From Chloroflexi bacterium OLB14 (lineage in GTDB: Bacteria > Chloroflexota > Anaerolineae > Anaerolineales > Villigracilaceae): a DNA stretch of 64,000 nt. Made by a program: the position numbers and the translations under genes. Numbering within the stretch: the first letter of the stretch is position 1; every line of letters begins with the position of its first letter. The DNA is taken from contig LMZR01000050.1 of assembly GCA_001567105.1 (NCBI GenBank), forward strand, positions 34,930 through 98,929, given 5' to 3'. Below are positions 45,342 through 52,966 of the stretch, in pieces. The notes under the pieces are model-generated. The model ran no database searches. It was not told the DNA's origin and was given only the letters and a program-made list of their open reading frames with translations.

Positions 45342-46229
45342 TTAATCCAAAATTCCAACGCCTGCTAATTTTTCTACAACCCCGACCACAGCAGAGTTGT
45401 CTAACTCTCTCATGTCTTGGTCAATCATCAGCTGAAAGAATTTTGTGTTTTCTTGTGTGGCAGAGATGGGAATATCATATTCTTTGGCTGTATCCAAAAC
45501 GATGTTCATATCTTTTAATTGCATATAGGCTTTGAAGCCAGGTTTTCTATTTCCATCAAATAAGCGTGGGGGTTTAACATCTAACGTCCAGCATTGAGCC
45601 GCGCCACCTTTGATGGCATCTACAACTTTTTTCGGGTCAACGCCTGCTTTTTTAGAGAAGACCAATAACTCAGCCATTGCCACCATTTGAGCCGCCACCA
45701 TAATTTGATTGGCCGCCTTAGCAACTTGACCTGCTCCTGATTCACCAACATGCGTGACTGTTTTGCCCATGGCTTGAAACACAGGCATTGATTTTTCCAC
45801 CGCACTCGCTTCGCCACCGACCATAATTGTTAACGTGCCATTTTTGGCTCCAATGTCACCACCTGAGACGGGTGCATCTAATGCAAAGACATTTTTCTCT
45901 TTTAACTTTTCAGCAATCATTCTGGCAGATGCGGGTTTGATGGTTGAGTTATCAATAAAAATTAATCCAGCATGTGCGCCGTGAATGATTCCGTTTTCAC
46001 CTAAAGCAACTTTTTCAACATCGGGTGAATCGGGTAAGTTGGTGAAGATGATATCAACTTGTTCTGCTAATTCTTTTGGTGAACTAGCAGACTTTGCACC
46101 TTCTGCTATTAATTCATCCACTGCACTTTGTGAGCGATTATGAACAGTCAATGGAAAACCTGCTTTCAAAATATTTCTGGCAATAGATTTGCCCATTAAT
46201 CCCAAACCAATGTATCCGACTCTTAACAT
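45342..46229 (-). CDS. NAD(P)-dependent oxidoreductase of the 3-hydroxyisobutyrate/6-phosphogluconate dehydrogenase family
   Basis: A 295-residue beta-hydroxyacid dehydrogenase. It has the cofactor site VGYIGLGLMGKSIARNIL, with NRS after the second strand suggesting NADP(H) preference, the substrate motif FALDAPVSGGDIGAKNGTLT, and the catalytic lysine in GAGQVAKAANQIMVAA. Likely substrates are 3-hydroxyisobutyrate, tartronate semialdehyde or glyoxylate/succinic semialdehyde; the sequence alone does not decide. It is divergent from the adjacent glycosyltransferase. Confidence 0.9.
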   Translation of the reverse strand: MLRVGYIGLGLMGKSIARNILKAGFPLTVHNRSQSAVDELIAEGAKSASSPKELAEQVDIIFTNLPDSPDVEKVALGENGIIHGAHAGLIFIDNSTIKPASARMIAEKLKEKNVFALDAPVSGGDIGAKNGTLTIMVGGEASAVEKSMPVFQAMGKTVTHVGESGAGQVAKAANQIMVAAQMVAMAELLVFSKKAGVDPKKVVDAIKGGAAQCWTLDVKPPRLFDGNRKPGFKAYMQLKDMNIVLDTAKEYDIPISATQENTKFFQLMIDQDMRELDNSAVVGVVEKLAGVGILD

Positions 46230-46260
46230 GAAGATGTCTCCTTTATTATATAATCAGAAT

Positions 46261-47772
46261 ATGCTTATCATAAAGGAAATGATACAAAAAATCCAACGCT
46301 TTTCAAGCAGGCATGTTTTGATATTGGATATTTTGTTTTTGCTTTTCATTGTTATCTATGTTTTAGCGGGTGTGCCAACAACGCCATTTCATGGTGACGA
46401 ATCAACTTACATTAATATCAGCCAAGATTATGATAGTGTGTTTAAAAAGAGAGACTTTGGACGTGTTTTATTTAACCTAGAGGGAAACTCAAAACAATAT
46501 ATCCGATTAACTACTGGCTCTATTCTGGCATATTCAATTGGCTTCGTTCGTGATGTTACAAATAATGAAGACCCAATTACAAAATGGCTGTGGGGTGCTT
46601 CATGGGATGAAAATATAAAATTAGGGAATATGCCCGCTCCTCGATTGCTAAATTTGGCTAGAAATTGTTCGGCTGTGATGGGTGCCCTGGGAATGGTTGT
46701 ATTTTTTTTCACTGCCTTAAAAATATCCGCATCCCACCTAGTGGCTTGGGTAGCAACTTTAATTTTGACTACGCATGGAGATGTTTTATTAAATATCCGA
46801 CGAGCAATGCAAGAAGGTCCAAAATTTCTTTTTATTATCTTAACAATATATATTGCTTCTGTTGTTATAAAAAAACTTAATAGGATAAACACAAATAGAT
46901 ATTTATATGTGCTTCTTGGAATTGCTAGCGGGGTTGCCCTCGCCGCCAAGCAAGATATTGCCCCTATGCTTGTGGCAATATATCTAGCACTTGTTTTGAT
47001 TCCAATTTGGAGAAAAGAAACTAGGCAAATTATTTTTGTCAATATTTTTTACCTTGCTCTAGCAACTGTGTTGGCATTTGCATGTTTTTTAATTTTGATG
47101 CCTGTCTTTTGGGGATGGTGGGAGAGTGCTTTTACACTAATTGCCCTTGTAACTGTTTTGTTTCAATTCTTTACTTGGAGAATCAATGCATCTTCAAAGG
47201 TTTTAGCACTGCTAGGCTGTGTTTTAGCGGTTGGACTGACAGTTAAAGAACCTAATCAATGGAACAGCCTGCTAACCCCACTTACTAGCATGATGCAAAT
47301 CAGAGAAGAGACAATCAACAACCAGTTGAAGCTTATTCAGAATCATGCTCTTGATTTAAGCAATACACAAAATAAAGTAGATTTCTTCTTAAATACAGTT
47401 TTTACATCTCGAACTATGTACACAGAAGTGGCAAGTTTTGAGGTGCCACCATTTTATGAACAGGTTGCTATATATGAAGATTCGTTTCTAAGTGGACGAA
47501 TTGGTCCATCTTGGATGGATGGGCTGATTTTTCTCTTTATGGTGTTTGGATGTTGGTATTTATTGAAGCCATTCAAAGCGGAAAGCATTTTTATATTTTC
47601 TTTATTCCTGATCTCTGCCATGTTGTTATATACATTAATTCCACTGCCATGGCAAAGATATTTCATCATCATGCAAATTCCATATTCGTTGATGGCAGGT
47701 GTAGGGCTCCAGAAAATATGGAATCAACTCAAAGATAAAAAAAACTGCCTCTTGAAACAAGAAGCAGTTTGA
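46261..47772 (+). CDS. GT39/ArnT-like membrane glycosyltransferase
   Basis: About 503 residues from the ATG at 46261 (MLIIKEMIQKIQRFSSRHVL). The first helix is followed by TTPFHGDESTYINISQDYDS, holding the acidic motif after helix 1 that marks the GT-C fold. There are about ten further hydrophobic segments. RRAMQEGPKFLFIILTIYIA is like the PMT family central region. Family enzymes move a sugar from a lipid carrier to a protein or lipid at the outer face of the membrane. No specific donor or acceptor is suggested. The end of the gene forms an imperfect hairpin. Confidence 0.75.
   Translation: MLIIKEMIQKIQRFSSRHVLILDILFLLFIVIYVLAGVPTTPFHGDESTYINISQDYDSVFKKRDFGRVLFNLEGNSKQYIRLTTGSILAYSIGFVRDVTNNEDPITKWLWGASWDENIKLGNMPAPRLLNLARNCSAVMGALGMVVFFFTALKISASHLVAWVATLILTTHGDVLLNIRRAMQEGPKFLFIILTIYIASVVIKKLNRINTNRYLYVLLGIASGVALAAKQDIAPMLVAIYLALVLIPIWRKETRQIIFVNIFYLALATVLAFACFLILMPVFWGWWESAFTLIALVTVLFQFFTWRINASSKVLALLGCVLAVGLTVKEPNQWNSLLTPLTSMMQIREETINNQLKLIQNHALDLSNTQNKVDFFLNTVFTSRTMYTEVASFEVPPFYEQVAIYEDSFLSGRIGPSWMDGLIFLFMVFGCWYLLKPFKAESIFIFSLFLISAMLLYTLIPLPWQRYFIIMQIPYSLMAGVGLQKIWNQLKDKKNCLLKQEAV
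47742..47770 (+). terminator. Hairpin at end of the glycosyltransferase gene
   Basis: AAACTGCCTCTTG pairs with CAAGAAGCAGTTT, with one mismatch and an AAA loop, across the last codons of the gene. It is preceded by an A8 run, but there is no T tract after it, so terminator activity is uncertain. Confidence 0.45.
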
Positions 47773-47820
47773 AGGCTTGCACTGAGCGTGTCGAAGTGTC
47801 TAAAATGAGGAGGAGTTGAG

Positions 47821-47906
47821 GTGCGTCGCGCTTTTATTAATAAGACTGTCTTACAAAGCAAATTAATTTATTCTTTCATCATCTTACTATGGTTAGCGCG
47901 ACGCAC
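47821..47906. repeat. GTGCGTCGCGCT...AGCGCGACGCAC inverted repeat
   Basis: Twelve-base inverted ends (47821-47832 and 47895-47906) bracket a 62-base AT-rich centre, between the glycosyltransferase and the SIMPL lipoprotein gene. It reads like a dispersed palindromic element. It ends 9 bp before the lipoprotein stop. Confidence 0.7.
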
Positions 47907-47914
47907 TTTATCAA

Positions 47915-48655
47915 TTACTTAATCGTGTAAGTAATATTTACACTGACAGTCACAGCCAATTGACCAGGCTGAATCGGCACTGCGGCGGCTTCAACACCAG
48001 CACCCCCACCACCTTTTCCATAGCCCATATCGTAATAATAAGCACCGCCACTTTCATAGTAACTGATGTTTTGGATCATATCTAATGCAACACCAGAAGT
48101 TTCAGCTAAACCAGCAGCTTCGGCTTTAGCATCTTCAACGGCTTTGGTGCGGGCTTCTTCTTGCGCTTTGCTTTTATCTTCCACATCAAATTGAATACTG
48201 TAAATGCTGTTAGCGCCTGCTGTAATGGCGGCATCAAGCAAATCACCAAGTTTGTCAATATTGCGTACTGTTACATTGACGGTATTATCCACAGAGTAAT
48301 TGATCACACCACTTAATTGACCTGAGCTATCATACTGTGGGTTAGACCAAATACTAAAGTTGTTGGTGCGAATATCCTTATCTTCAACACCTGCATCTTT
48401 AATGGCTTGAATAACAGCAGCGGTTTGCTCTTTGTTAGCATCTACTGCTTCCGAAGCGTTATCACGTTGGGTGTTTACGCCAATGGTGATGTAAGCAATA
48501 TCAGGGGTTAGGTACACAACACCTACACCATTTACATTCAATGTACGCAGTGCCTCAGGCGCGGCGTATTGATTGGTTACATTGCTTGGTCCACAAGCAC
48601 TCACCATCAACGCTAATACTGCCACAATTGCAAAAACGAAATACTTTTTATTCAT
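47915..48655 (-). CDS. SIMPL (DUF541) domain lipoprotein
   Basis: A 246-residue protein from the ATG at 48655 (MNKKYFVFAIVAVLALMVSA, then C), chosen for AAAGGAGA upstream. The LMVSAC lipobox marks it as a lipoprotein. The mature part has the SIMPL fold: LNVNGVGVVYLTPDIAYITI, ASEAVDANKEQTAAVIQAIK, VDNTVNVTVRNIDKLGDLLD and AQEEARTKAVEDAKAEAAGL. SIMPL proteins (E. coli YggE-like) are linked to stress resistance, but the molecular role is unknown. A Gly/Tyr-rich loop (YYDMGYGKGGGGAG) sits near the end. An earlier in-frame start lacks a site and was not used. Confidence 0.9.
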   Translation of the reverse strand: MNKKYFVFAIVAVLALMVSACGPSNVTNQYAAPEALRTLNVNGVGVVYLTPDIAYITIGVNTQRDNASEAVDANKEQTAAVIQAIKDAGVEDKDIRTNNFSIWSNPQYDSSGQLSGVINYSVDNTVNVTVRNIDKLGDLLDAAITAGANSIYSIQFDVEDKSKAQEEARTKAVEDAKAEAAGLAETSGVALDMIQNISYYESGGAYYYDMGYGKGGGGAGVEAAAVPIQPGQLAVTVSVNITYTIK

Positions 48656-48757
48656 AGTTTCTCCTTTAGTTATTGTACTGCACAGATTAGACGTTGCAAT
48701 CACCAAAAAGTTCCCCAAAAAAAATCTTTTCTTGTGCTAAAATTGCACAAATGTTCT

Positions 48758-49954
48758 ATGCCGATTAACTTTCAACAAACCTACACCCAAATCAAAACCA
48801 TTGGCGCGCAATCGGAAGAAAGACGCAAGAAGAAAGAAGAAGCGCGCGAACTCGCTCGAAAATTATTTTCAGAATATTCTGATAAATTAGATTTACTGCG
48901 CACCAAAGTGGATTCTGCTAAACAAGCCGATGCAAACATCCGTTGTGCTGTGCCAGTAGATGAAAATCTCGCCTCTTCCATCGGGACAGTTGATTCTGTT
49001 ATTCAAGCAACCTTAATCGCCGCTGACGGCTCGCAGATTAACCCCGACAGACACGCTTCCATTCAATTCGGTTTGATTAACGTTGGTGCCATCACCATGA
49101 AATTAAATTCAGGTGAAACGCCACAAATTTTTACCGAAACAGAATTGCTCTTTGGTGATGACTTGTTACCAAATAACATTCCCATGTCTGAAGGTTTGGT
49201 TGCCTTAAAACGTGACTTTGCCGAACGCTCTGCATTAGATGAATTATCAAAAAATATCAAAGGGGATATTGTTACTTTTACTGATGGTCCTATTGAGTTG
49301 TGGAGTGCCAAAGGTGAAGACTCTCATTCATATTTAGACTATAGTCAAAAATATTTAGGCGTATTATCTCGTTTGCAATCTCGCGGAGTTATCACCGCAG
49401 GCTATGTAGATAAACCCTCTGCCGATTTAGTTGTGCGTTTGCTAGAAATTATGATGGCAGATAACGAACAAATTAAAAAGTTGCGCGATTTTCATCCACT
49501 ACGAAATGTGAGTGATAGATGGTTATTTGGTGAAGAAAAAAAACCATTGCTCAAACCTGGTGAACGCTCAGCCATTTTCAAAATCCAATCTAGTTCCGAA
49601 AAAAATTACACAGGCGTTTTGGAATTACATTTCTTTTATTTGAACGTAGGCACAGAAGGAAAACCTTACCCCGTAAGAGTGGAAATTCCCAAATGGGTAG
49701 TAGATGACAAATCAAAATTAAACCTGCTTCATGCTGTTTTAGTAAGTCAATGCCAAATGATGGGAAGTAAGCGTTATCCATATTTATTGAATCGTGCGCA
49801 TGAAATTGCAGTTGTCAAGAATGAAGAAAAGCAACAAATCGAACAATTGCTTACTTTAGAGATTAAAAATCAAGGTGAAGAAGTTGATACTGCTTCATAT
49901 AAGCAAGGTGGAAAAGATTCACTTGCCAAAGGTAGAAAGAGGTATGGAAAATGA
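48758..49954 (+). CDS. nurA: NurA-domain nuclease
   Basis: A 398-residue protein from the ATG at 48758 (MPINFQQTYTQIKTIGAQSE). A basic coiled coil (RRKKKEEARELARKLFSEYS) precedes the NurA core: TLIAADGSQINPDRH (metal aspartate around residue 90), ALKRDFAERSALDEL, IVTFTDGPIELWSA (second metal aspartate region) and AGYVDKPSADLVVRLLE. NurA is a 5'-3' exonuclease/ssDNA nuclease that works with the HerA helicase in end resection. The HAS-barrel gene starts within its stop (ATGA overlap), and herA is 1.2 kb downstream. Start choice: the upstream GTG lacks a ribosome-binding site. Confidence 0.9.
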   Translation: MPINFQQTYTQIKTIGAQSEERRKKKEEARELARKLFSEYSDKLDLLRTKVDSAKQADANIRCAVPVDENLASSIGTVDSVIQATLIAADGSQINPDRHASIQFGLINVGAITMKLNSGETPQIFTETELLFGDDLLPNNIPMSEGLVALKRDFAERSALDELSKNIKGDIVTFTDGPIELWSAKGEDSHSYLDYSQKYLGVLSRLQSRGVITAGYVDKPSADLVVRLLEIMMADNEQIKKLRDFHPLRNVSDRWLFGEEKKPLLKPGERSAIFKIQSSSEKNYTGVLELHFFYLNVGTEGKPYPVRVEIPKWVVDDKSKLNLLHAVLVSQCQMMGSKRYPYLLNRAHEIAVVKNEEKQQIEQLLTLEIKNQGEEVDTASYKQGGKDSLAKGRKRYGK

Positions 49955-50547
49955 CAACAATCGTAGGACGTTTATTAAGAGCAGGGACATCAGGTTTTGT
50001 AGCAGGCTGTCAGGCATCTCAATATAATATCCCTTCATTTGGGGCGCTTGTTCGGGTTTCACCTGAAGAAAATGATAATTACAAAATTTATGGCATTATC
50101 AATGATATTCATATTGATGAAGATGGATTAATTCGCCAACTTGTTACAACTGAAAATATTACAGCAGAAGTAATGAAAGATAACAGAGAAAAGCGTATTG
50201 TTCCGCTAGAAATGTCTGTCTTAGCCATTGGTTATGAACAGAATGGAAAAATTTATCATTTACTTCCACCCCGCCCACCATTGAGCTTGGATGTGATTTA
50301 TTTATGTAATGACAAAGAAATCAATCAATTTATATCTACCGGCAGGTTCGGATATTTTCGTCATATTCTGCGAGCAAAAGAATTACCAATTGATGAATTA
50401 TTTGCTACACACTTCAAACAAGTCAAAGCAGTGAATAAAGACAGTGCTTGGTCAAAAACTGCCGTGCAAGAGTTGATGACGTTGCTCCGCGATGATTACC
50501 CGACGTTGATGTCAATTCTCGGAGCTTTGAGAGATATTGTTGAATAA
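49951..50547 (+). CDS. HAS-barrel-like protein between nurA and herA
   Basis: A 198-residue protein of otherwise unknown function. Its N-terminus VGRLLRAGTSGFVAGC...FGALVRVSP...YGIINDIHID follows the same pattern as the HAS-barrel at the start of the HerA protein here (IGYLIGGGLKENFIVRL...FVVIES...YGIVTDIQLG), so it is probably a HAS-barrel partner. ATGA overlap with nurA argues for a shared job, for instance docking NurA to HerA. It is cut off from herA by a repeat cluster and a GIY-YIG gene. The element at 50548 begins at the base after its stop codon. Confidence 0.7.
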   Translation: MTTIVGRLLRAGTSGFVAGCQASQYNIPSFGALVRVSPEENDNYKIYGIINDIHIDEDGLIRQLVTTENITAEVMKDNREKRIVPLEMSVLAIGYEQNGKIYHLLPPRPPLSLDVIYLCNDKEINQFISTGRFGYFRHILRAKELPIDELFATHFKQVKAVNKDSAWSKTAVQELMTLLRDDYPTLMSILGALRDIVE

Positions 50548-50645
50548 TGTCGTTGCGAGCCGCGCTCTTGTTTTTTGCGGCGAAGCAATCTCCCGTTAAT
50601 TGGAAACCGCTTCAGATGAAGAATAAAAGCATCCTCGCAGCGACA
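50548..50645. repeat. 98-bp TGTCGTTGCGAG dispersed element, left of the GIY-YIG gene
   Basis: Terminal inverted repeats TGTCGTTGCGAG (50548-50559) and CTCGCAGCGACA (50634-50645) bracket GCGAAGCAATCTCC and its partner GGAAACCGCTTCAG. It starts directly after the HAS-barrel stop codon. It has the same length and order as the copy at 50971-51068. Confidence 0.85.
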
Positions 50646-50664
50646 TATTTATGGAGATTTTGTT

Positions 50665-50961
50665 GTGGCTGTTGGTAGAGAATATTGTGTTTACATTATG
50701 ACAAACGCACATAACACAGTCCTTTATACAGGTGTGACGAATAACCTTGCTCGCAGAGTTTATGAACATAAAAATGGTTTAGGTGGTATTTTTACTAAAA
50801 AATATAACATTGTTAAATTGGTTTACTACGAAGTAACAGACAATGTAAACAGTGCGCTTGCCAGAGAAAAACAAATTAAAGGCGGTTCTCGTAAAAAGAA
50901 AGAAAATTTAATTAAGAGTATGAATGTTGAATGGAAAGATTTGTTTGATGAAATAATATAA
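50665..50961 (+). CDS. GIY-YIG endonuclease (UPF0213-like), flanked by repeats
   Basis: A 98-residue single-domain nuclease from a GTG start with GGAG upstream. The GIY-YIG motifs appear as EYCVYIMTNAHNTVLYTGVT, followed by NLARRVYEHKNG, the catalytic Arg/His region, and the SALAREKQIKGGSR motif with the metal glutamate. Standalone UPF0213 proteins are small nucleases of unknown role, common in bacterial genomes. Here the gene sits between near-identical 98-bp elements, interrupts the nurA-HAS-herA gene order, and may be mobile together with them. Confidence 0.9.
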   Translation: MAVGREYCVYIMTNAHNTVLYTGVTNNLARRVYEHKNGLGGIFTKKYNIVKLVYYEVTDNVNSALAREKQIKGGSRKKKENLIKSMNVEWKDLFDEII

Positions 50962-50970
50962 CGATTAACA

Positions 50971-51178
50971 TGTCGTTGCGAGGAGGAATGCGAAGCATTC
51001 CGACGAAGCAATCTCCTGATAAGTGGGGGTTGCTTCAGGCAAAGAACAAGAACGCCTTCGCAACGACATATTGAAATTTGGAGACTGCTTCGGACAAAAT
51101 GCAAGAGCGTCCTCGCAGCGACATATAAAACGGGAGGTTGCTTCGGGCAAGAACAAGAACGCCCTCGCAACGACATAA
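50971..51178. repeat. 98-bp TGTCGTTGCGAG element plus two half-copies, right of the GIY-YIG gene
   Basis: A full copy at 50971-51068 has ends TGTCGTTGCGAG and TTCGCAACGACA. It is followed by two tandem right halves (GGAGACTGCTTCGGAC...CTCGCAGCGACA, 51080-51124, and GGAGGTTGCTTCGGGC...CTCGCAACGACA, 51133-51174). The cluster ends 11 bp before the herA start and would form strong hairpins in any transcript running into herA. Confidence 0.85.
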
Positions 51179-51188
51179 AAGAGGAAAC

Positions 51189-52892
51189 ATGAAAATACAA
51201 CGAACACAAATTGGTTATCTCATTGGTGGTGGGCTGAAAGAAAATTTCATCGTCCGTTTAACGATTTCATCACAAGAGATTCAAGAAGGTGCGTTTGTCG
51301 TCATCGAAAGCGGAAATTGGAATTACTACGGCATCGTCACTGATATTCAACTCGGTTCTACAGATGAACGTTTTGCAGATGAACGCCTGGATTTACGTTT
51401 TCCGCCTGATTTAGCCAGCGCCCTACAAGGGCAAGCCTTATATGCCAATATTGAAGTGCTTCCTAACTTAATGCTTGAAGTCGGACCCGATGAATCATCA
51501 CCTGAATATAAAACTTGGCGTGGAAAAATTGATGCAGGTTTGGCAGACGCACCTCGCATCTTGCCTGTTAAAAATGTGCCACCTCATCATTCCATTGTGT
51601 CACTTGCTAATGAAGGTGATATTGCTGAAATTTTTGGCAAACCAGAAGAAGAGAAAAATTTCATCATCGGTTATACACGCGAACAGAATCATCCTGTTTG
51701 TATTGATTTGGATAAATTTGTGCAAAGGTCATCAGGTGTGTTTGGAGCAACGGGTACGGGTAAATCATTTTTAACTCGTTTGGTGTTGGCTGGACTCATG
51801 AATCACAACAAGGCTTCTGTTTTAGTATTAGACATGCACAACGAATATGGCTTTGACGACAATGCGTCAGACACAAACAAAGATGTAAAAGGATTAAAGA
51901 CTCTATTTAGAAGTAGCGTCCGATGCGTTGGTTTAGGGGCAGGAACTACCATCAGAGGCAATCAAGTTGACTTTAATTTGGAAATCTCAACAGAAGACAT
52001 TTCCACATCGGATATTGAAATGCTTTCACGTACATTGGATTTAAAAGATACAACAGCTACAACTTTAAATGCATTGTATACATCATTTGAGCGTTTTTGG
52101 TTTGCAAGATTTCGGGAGATGAATCGAGAAGAAGTAGAGTATGAAGATGATAAAGGAAAGAAACGACGAGAGCCTGCAGAGGGAAGTGTAGCAAAGTGGG
52201 CATTGGCAAATGGTGTTAATGTTCCTGCAGCAGAGGCACTTCATAACAAGCTCCGACAATTGTTTACCAAACCATATATTGTGGACTCTCCTGCGGCTGA
52301 TTCTGTGACGCAGATTATCCAGTCTTTGGAGGCAGGCAAACATATAGTCTTATCGTTTGGTAAGCATGATGAAGATTTGGATTATTTGTTGGTCTCAAAT
52401 TTGTTGACTCGCAAGATTCGTTCAGCATGGGAAAAGAAAACAAATGAATTTCGTTCACATCGCAAAGCCGAGCCGAGACCTTTAATTATTGTCGTCGAAG
52501 AAGCACATAAATTATTGAATCGTGAAATGGCATCACAGACTACGTTTGCAACCATTGCGCGTGAATTAAGAAAATATTATGTGACTTTATTAATTGTAGA
52601 TCAACGTCCATCACAAATTTATGATGAAGTTATGTCACAACTTGGCACGCGCATCTCTGGCTGGCTCGGTGATGATTTAGATATTCAAGCCGTGTTATCG
52701 GGCTTATCAGGTCGTGAAGCACTACGCGGTATGTTAGCCCGTTTGCAACCAAAAGAAGAAGTGCTGTTATTAGGCTGGGGCGTGCCTATGCCTTTGCCTG
52801 TTAAATCAAGAAGGTATGATGAGGCGTTTTGGAAGGAGATGGGGAAGGGGAAGAAGAGTCAAGAGCAGAGTTTGAAGGAGTTGGGGTTTTAA
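51189..52892 (+). CDS. herA: HerA-type DNA helicase/translocase
   Basis: A 567-residue HerA/FtsK-superfamily ATPase. The N-terminal HAS-barrel (residues 1-100) is followed by Walker A GATGTGKS (about 187-194), LVLDMHNEYGFDDN, Walker B PLIIVVEEAHKLLN (about 431) and the sensor/arginine-finger region TIARELRKYYVTLLIVDQRP...QLGTRISGW. HerA hexamers translocate dsDNA and drive NurA. An extra ~60-residue charged segment (EEVEYEDDKGKKRREPAEGS) is unusual. The start is GAGGAAAC-ATG at 51189. It is followed by the GmrSD-like gene on the same strand. Confidence 0.92.
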   Translation: MKIQRTQIGYLIGGGLKENFIVRLTISSQEIQEGAFVVIESGNWNYYGIVTDIQLGSTDERFADERLDLRFPPDLASALQGQALYANIEVLPNLMLEVGPDESSPEYKTWRGKIDAGLADAPRILPVKNVPPHHSIVSLANEGDIAEIFGKPEEEKNFIIGYTREQNHPVCIDLDKFVQRSSGVFGATGTGKSFLTRLVLAGLMNHNKASVLVLDMHNEYGFDDNASDTNKDVKGLKTLFRSSVRCVGLGAGTTIRGNQVDFNLEISTEDISTSDIEMLSRTLDLKDTTATTLNALYTSFERFWFARFREMNREEVEYEDDKGKKRREPAEGSVAKWALANGVNVPAAEALHNKLRQLFTKPYIVDSPAADSVTQIIQSLEAGKHIVLSFGKHDEDLDYLLVSNLLTRKIRSAWEKKTNEFRSHRKAEPRPLIIVVEEAHKLLNREMASQTTFATIARELRKYYVTLLIVDQRPSQIYDEVMSQLGTRISGWLGDDLDIQAVLSGLSGREALRGMLARLQPKEEVLLLGWGVPMPLPVKSRRYDEAFWKEMGKGKKSQEQSLKELGF

Positions 52893-52966
52893 TTGCAAAG
52901 TTAAATTTGCTTATTAATTCGAATATAATAATTTTTTCGCAAACACAGGTTGAGAGAGGATTAATT

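Noticed and set aside
50548..51178. CRISPR or tandem array in the CGTTGCGAG cluster
   Set aside because: Full copies are themselves inverted repeats with fixed interiors, and the partial copies have no unique spacers of constant length.
48758..52892. Calling nurA-herA a known antiphage system outright
   Set aside because: The pair fits ordinary DNA-end processing, and there is no Sir2 or DUF4297 partner as in named HerA defence systems.
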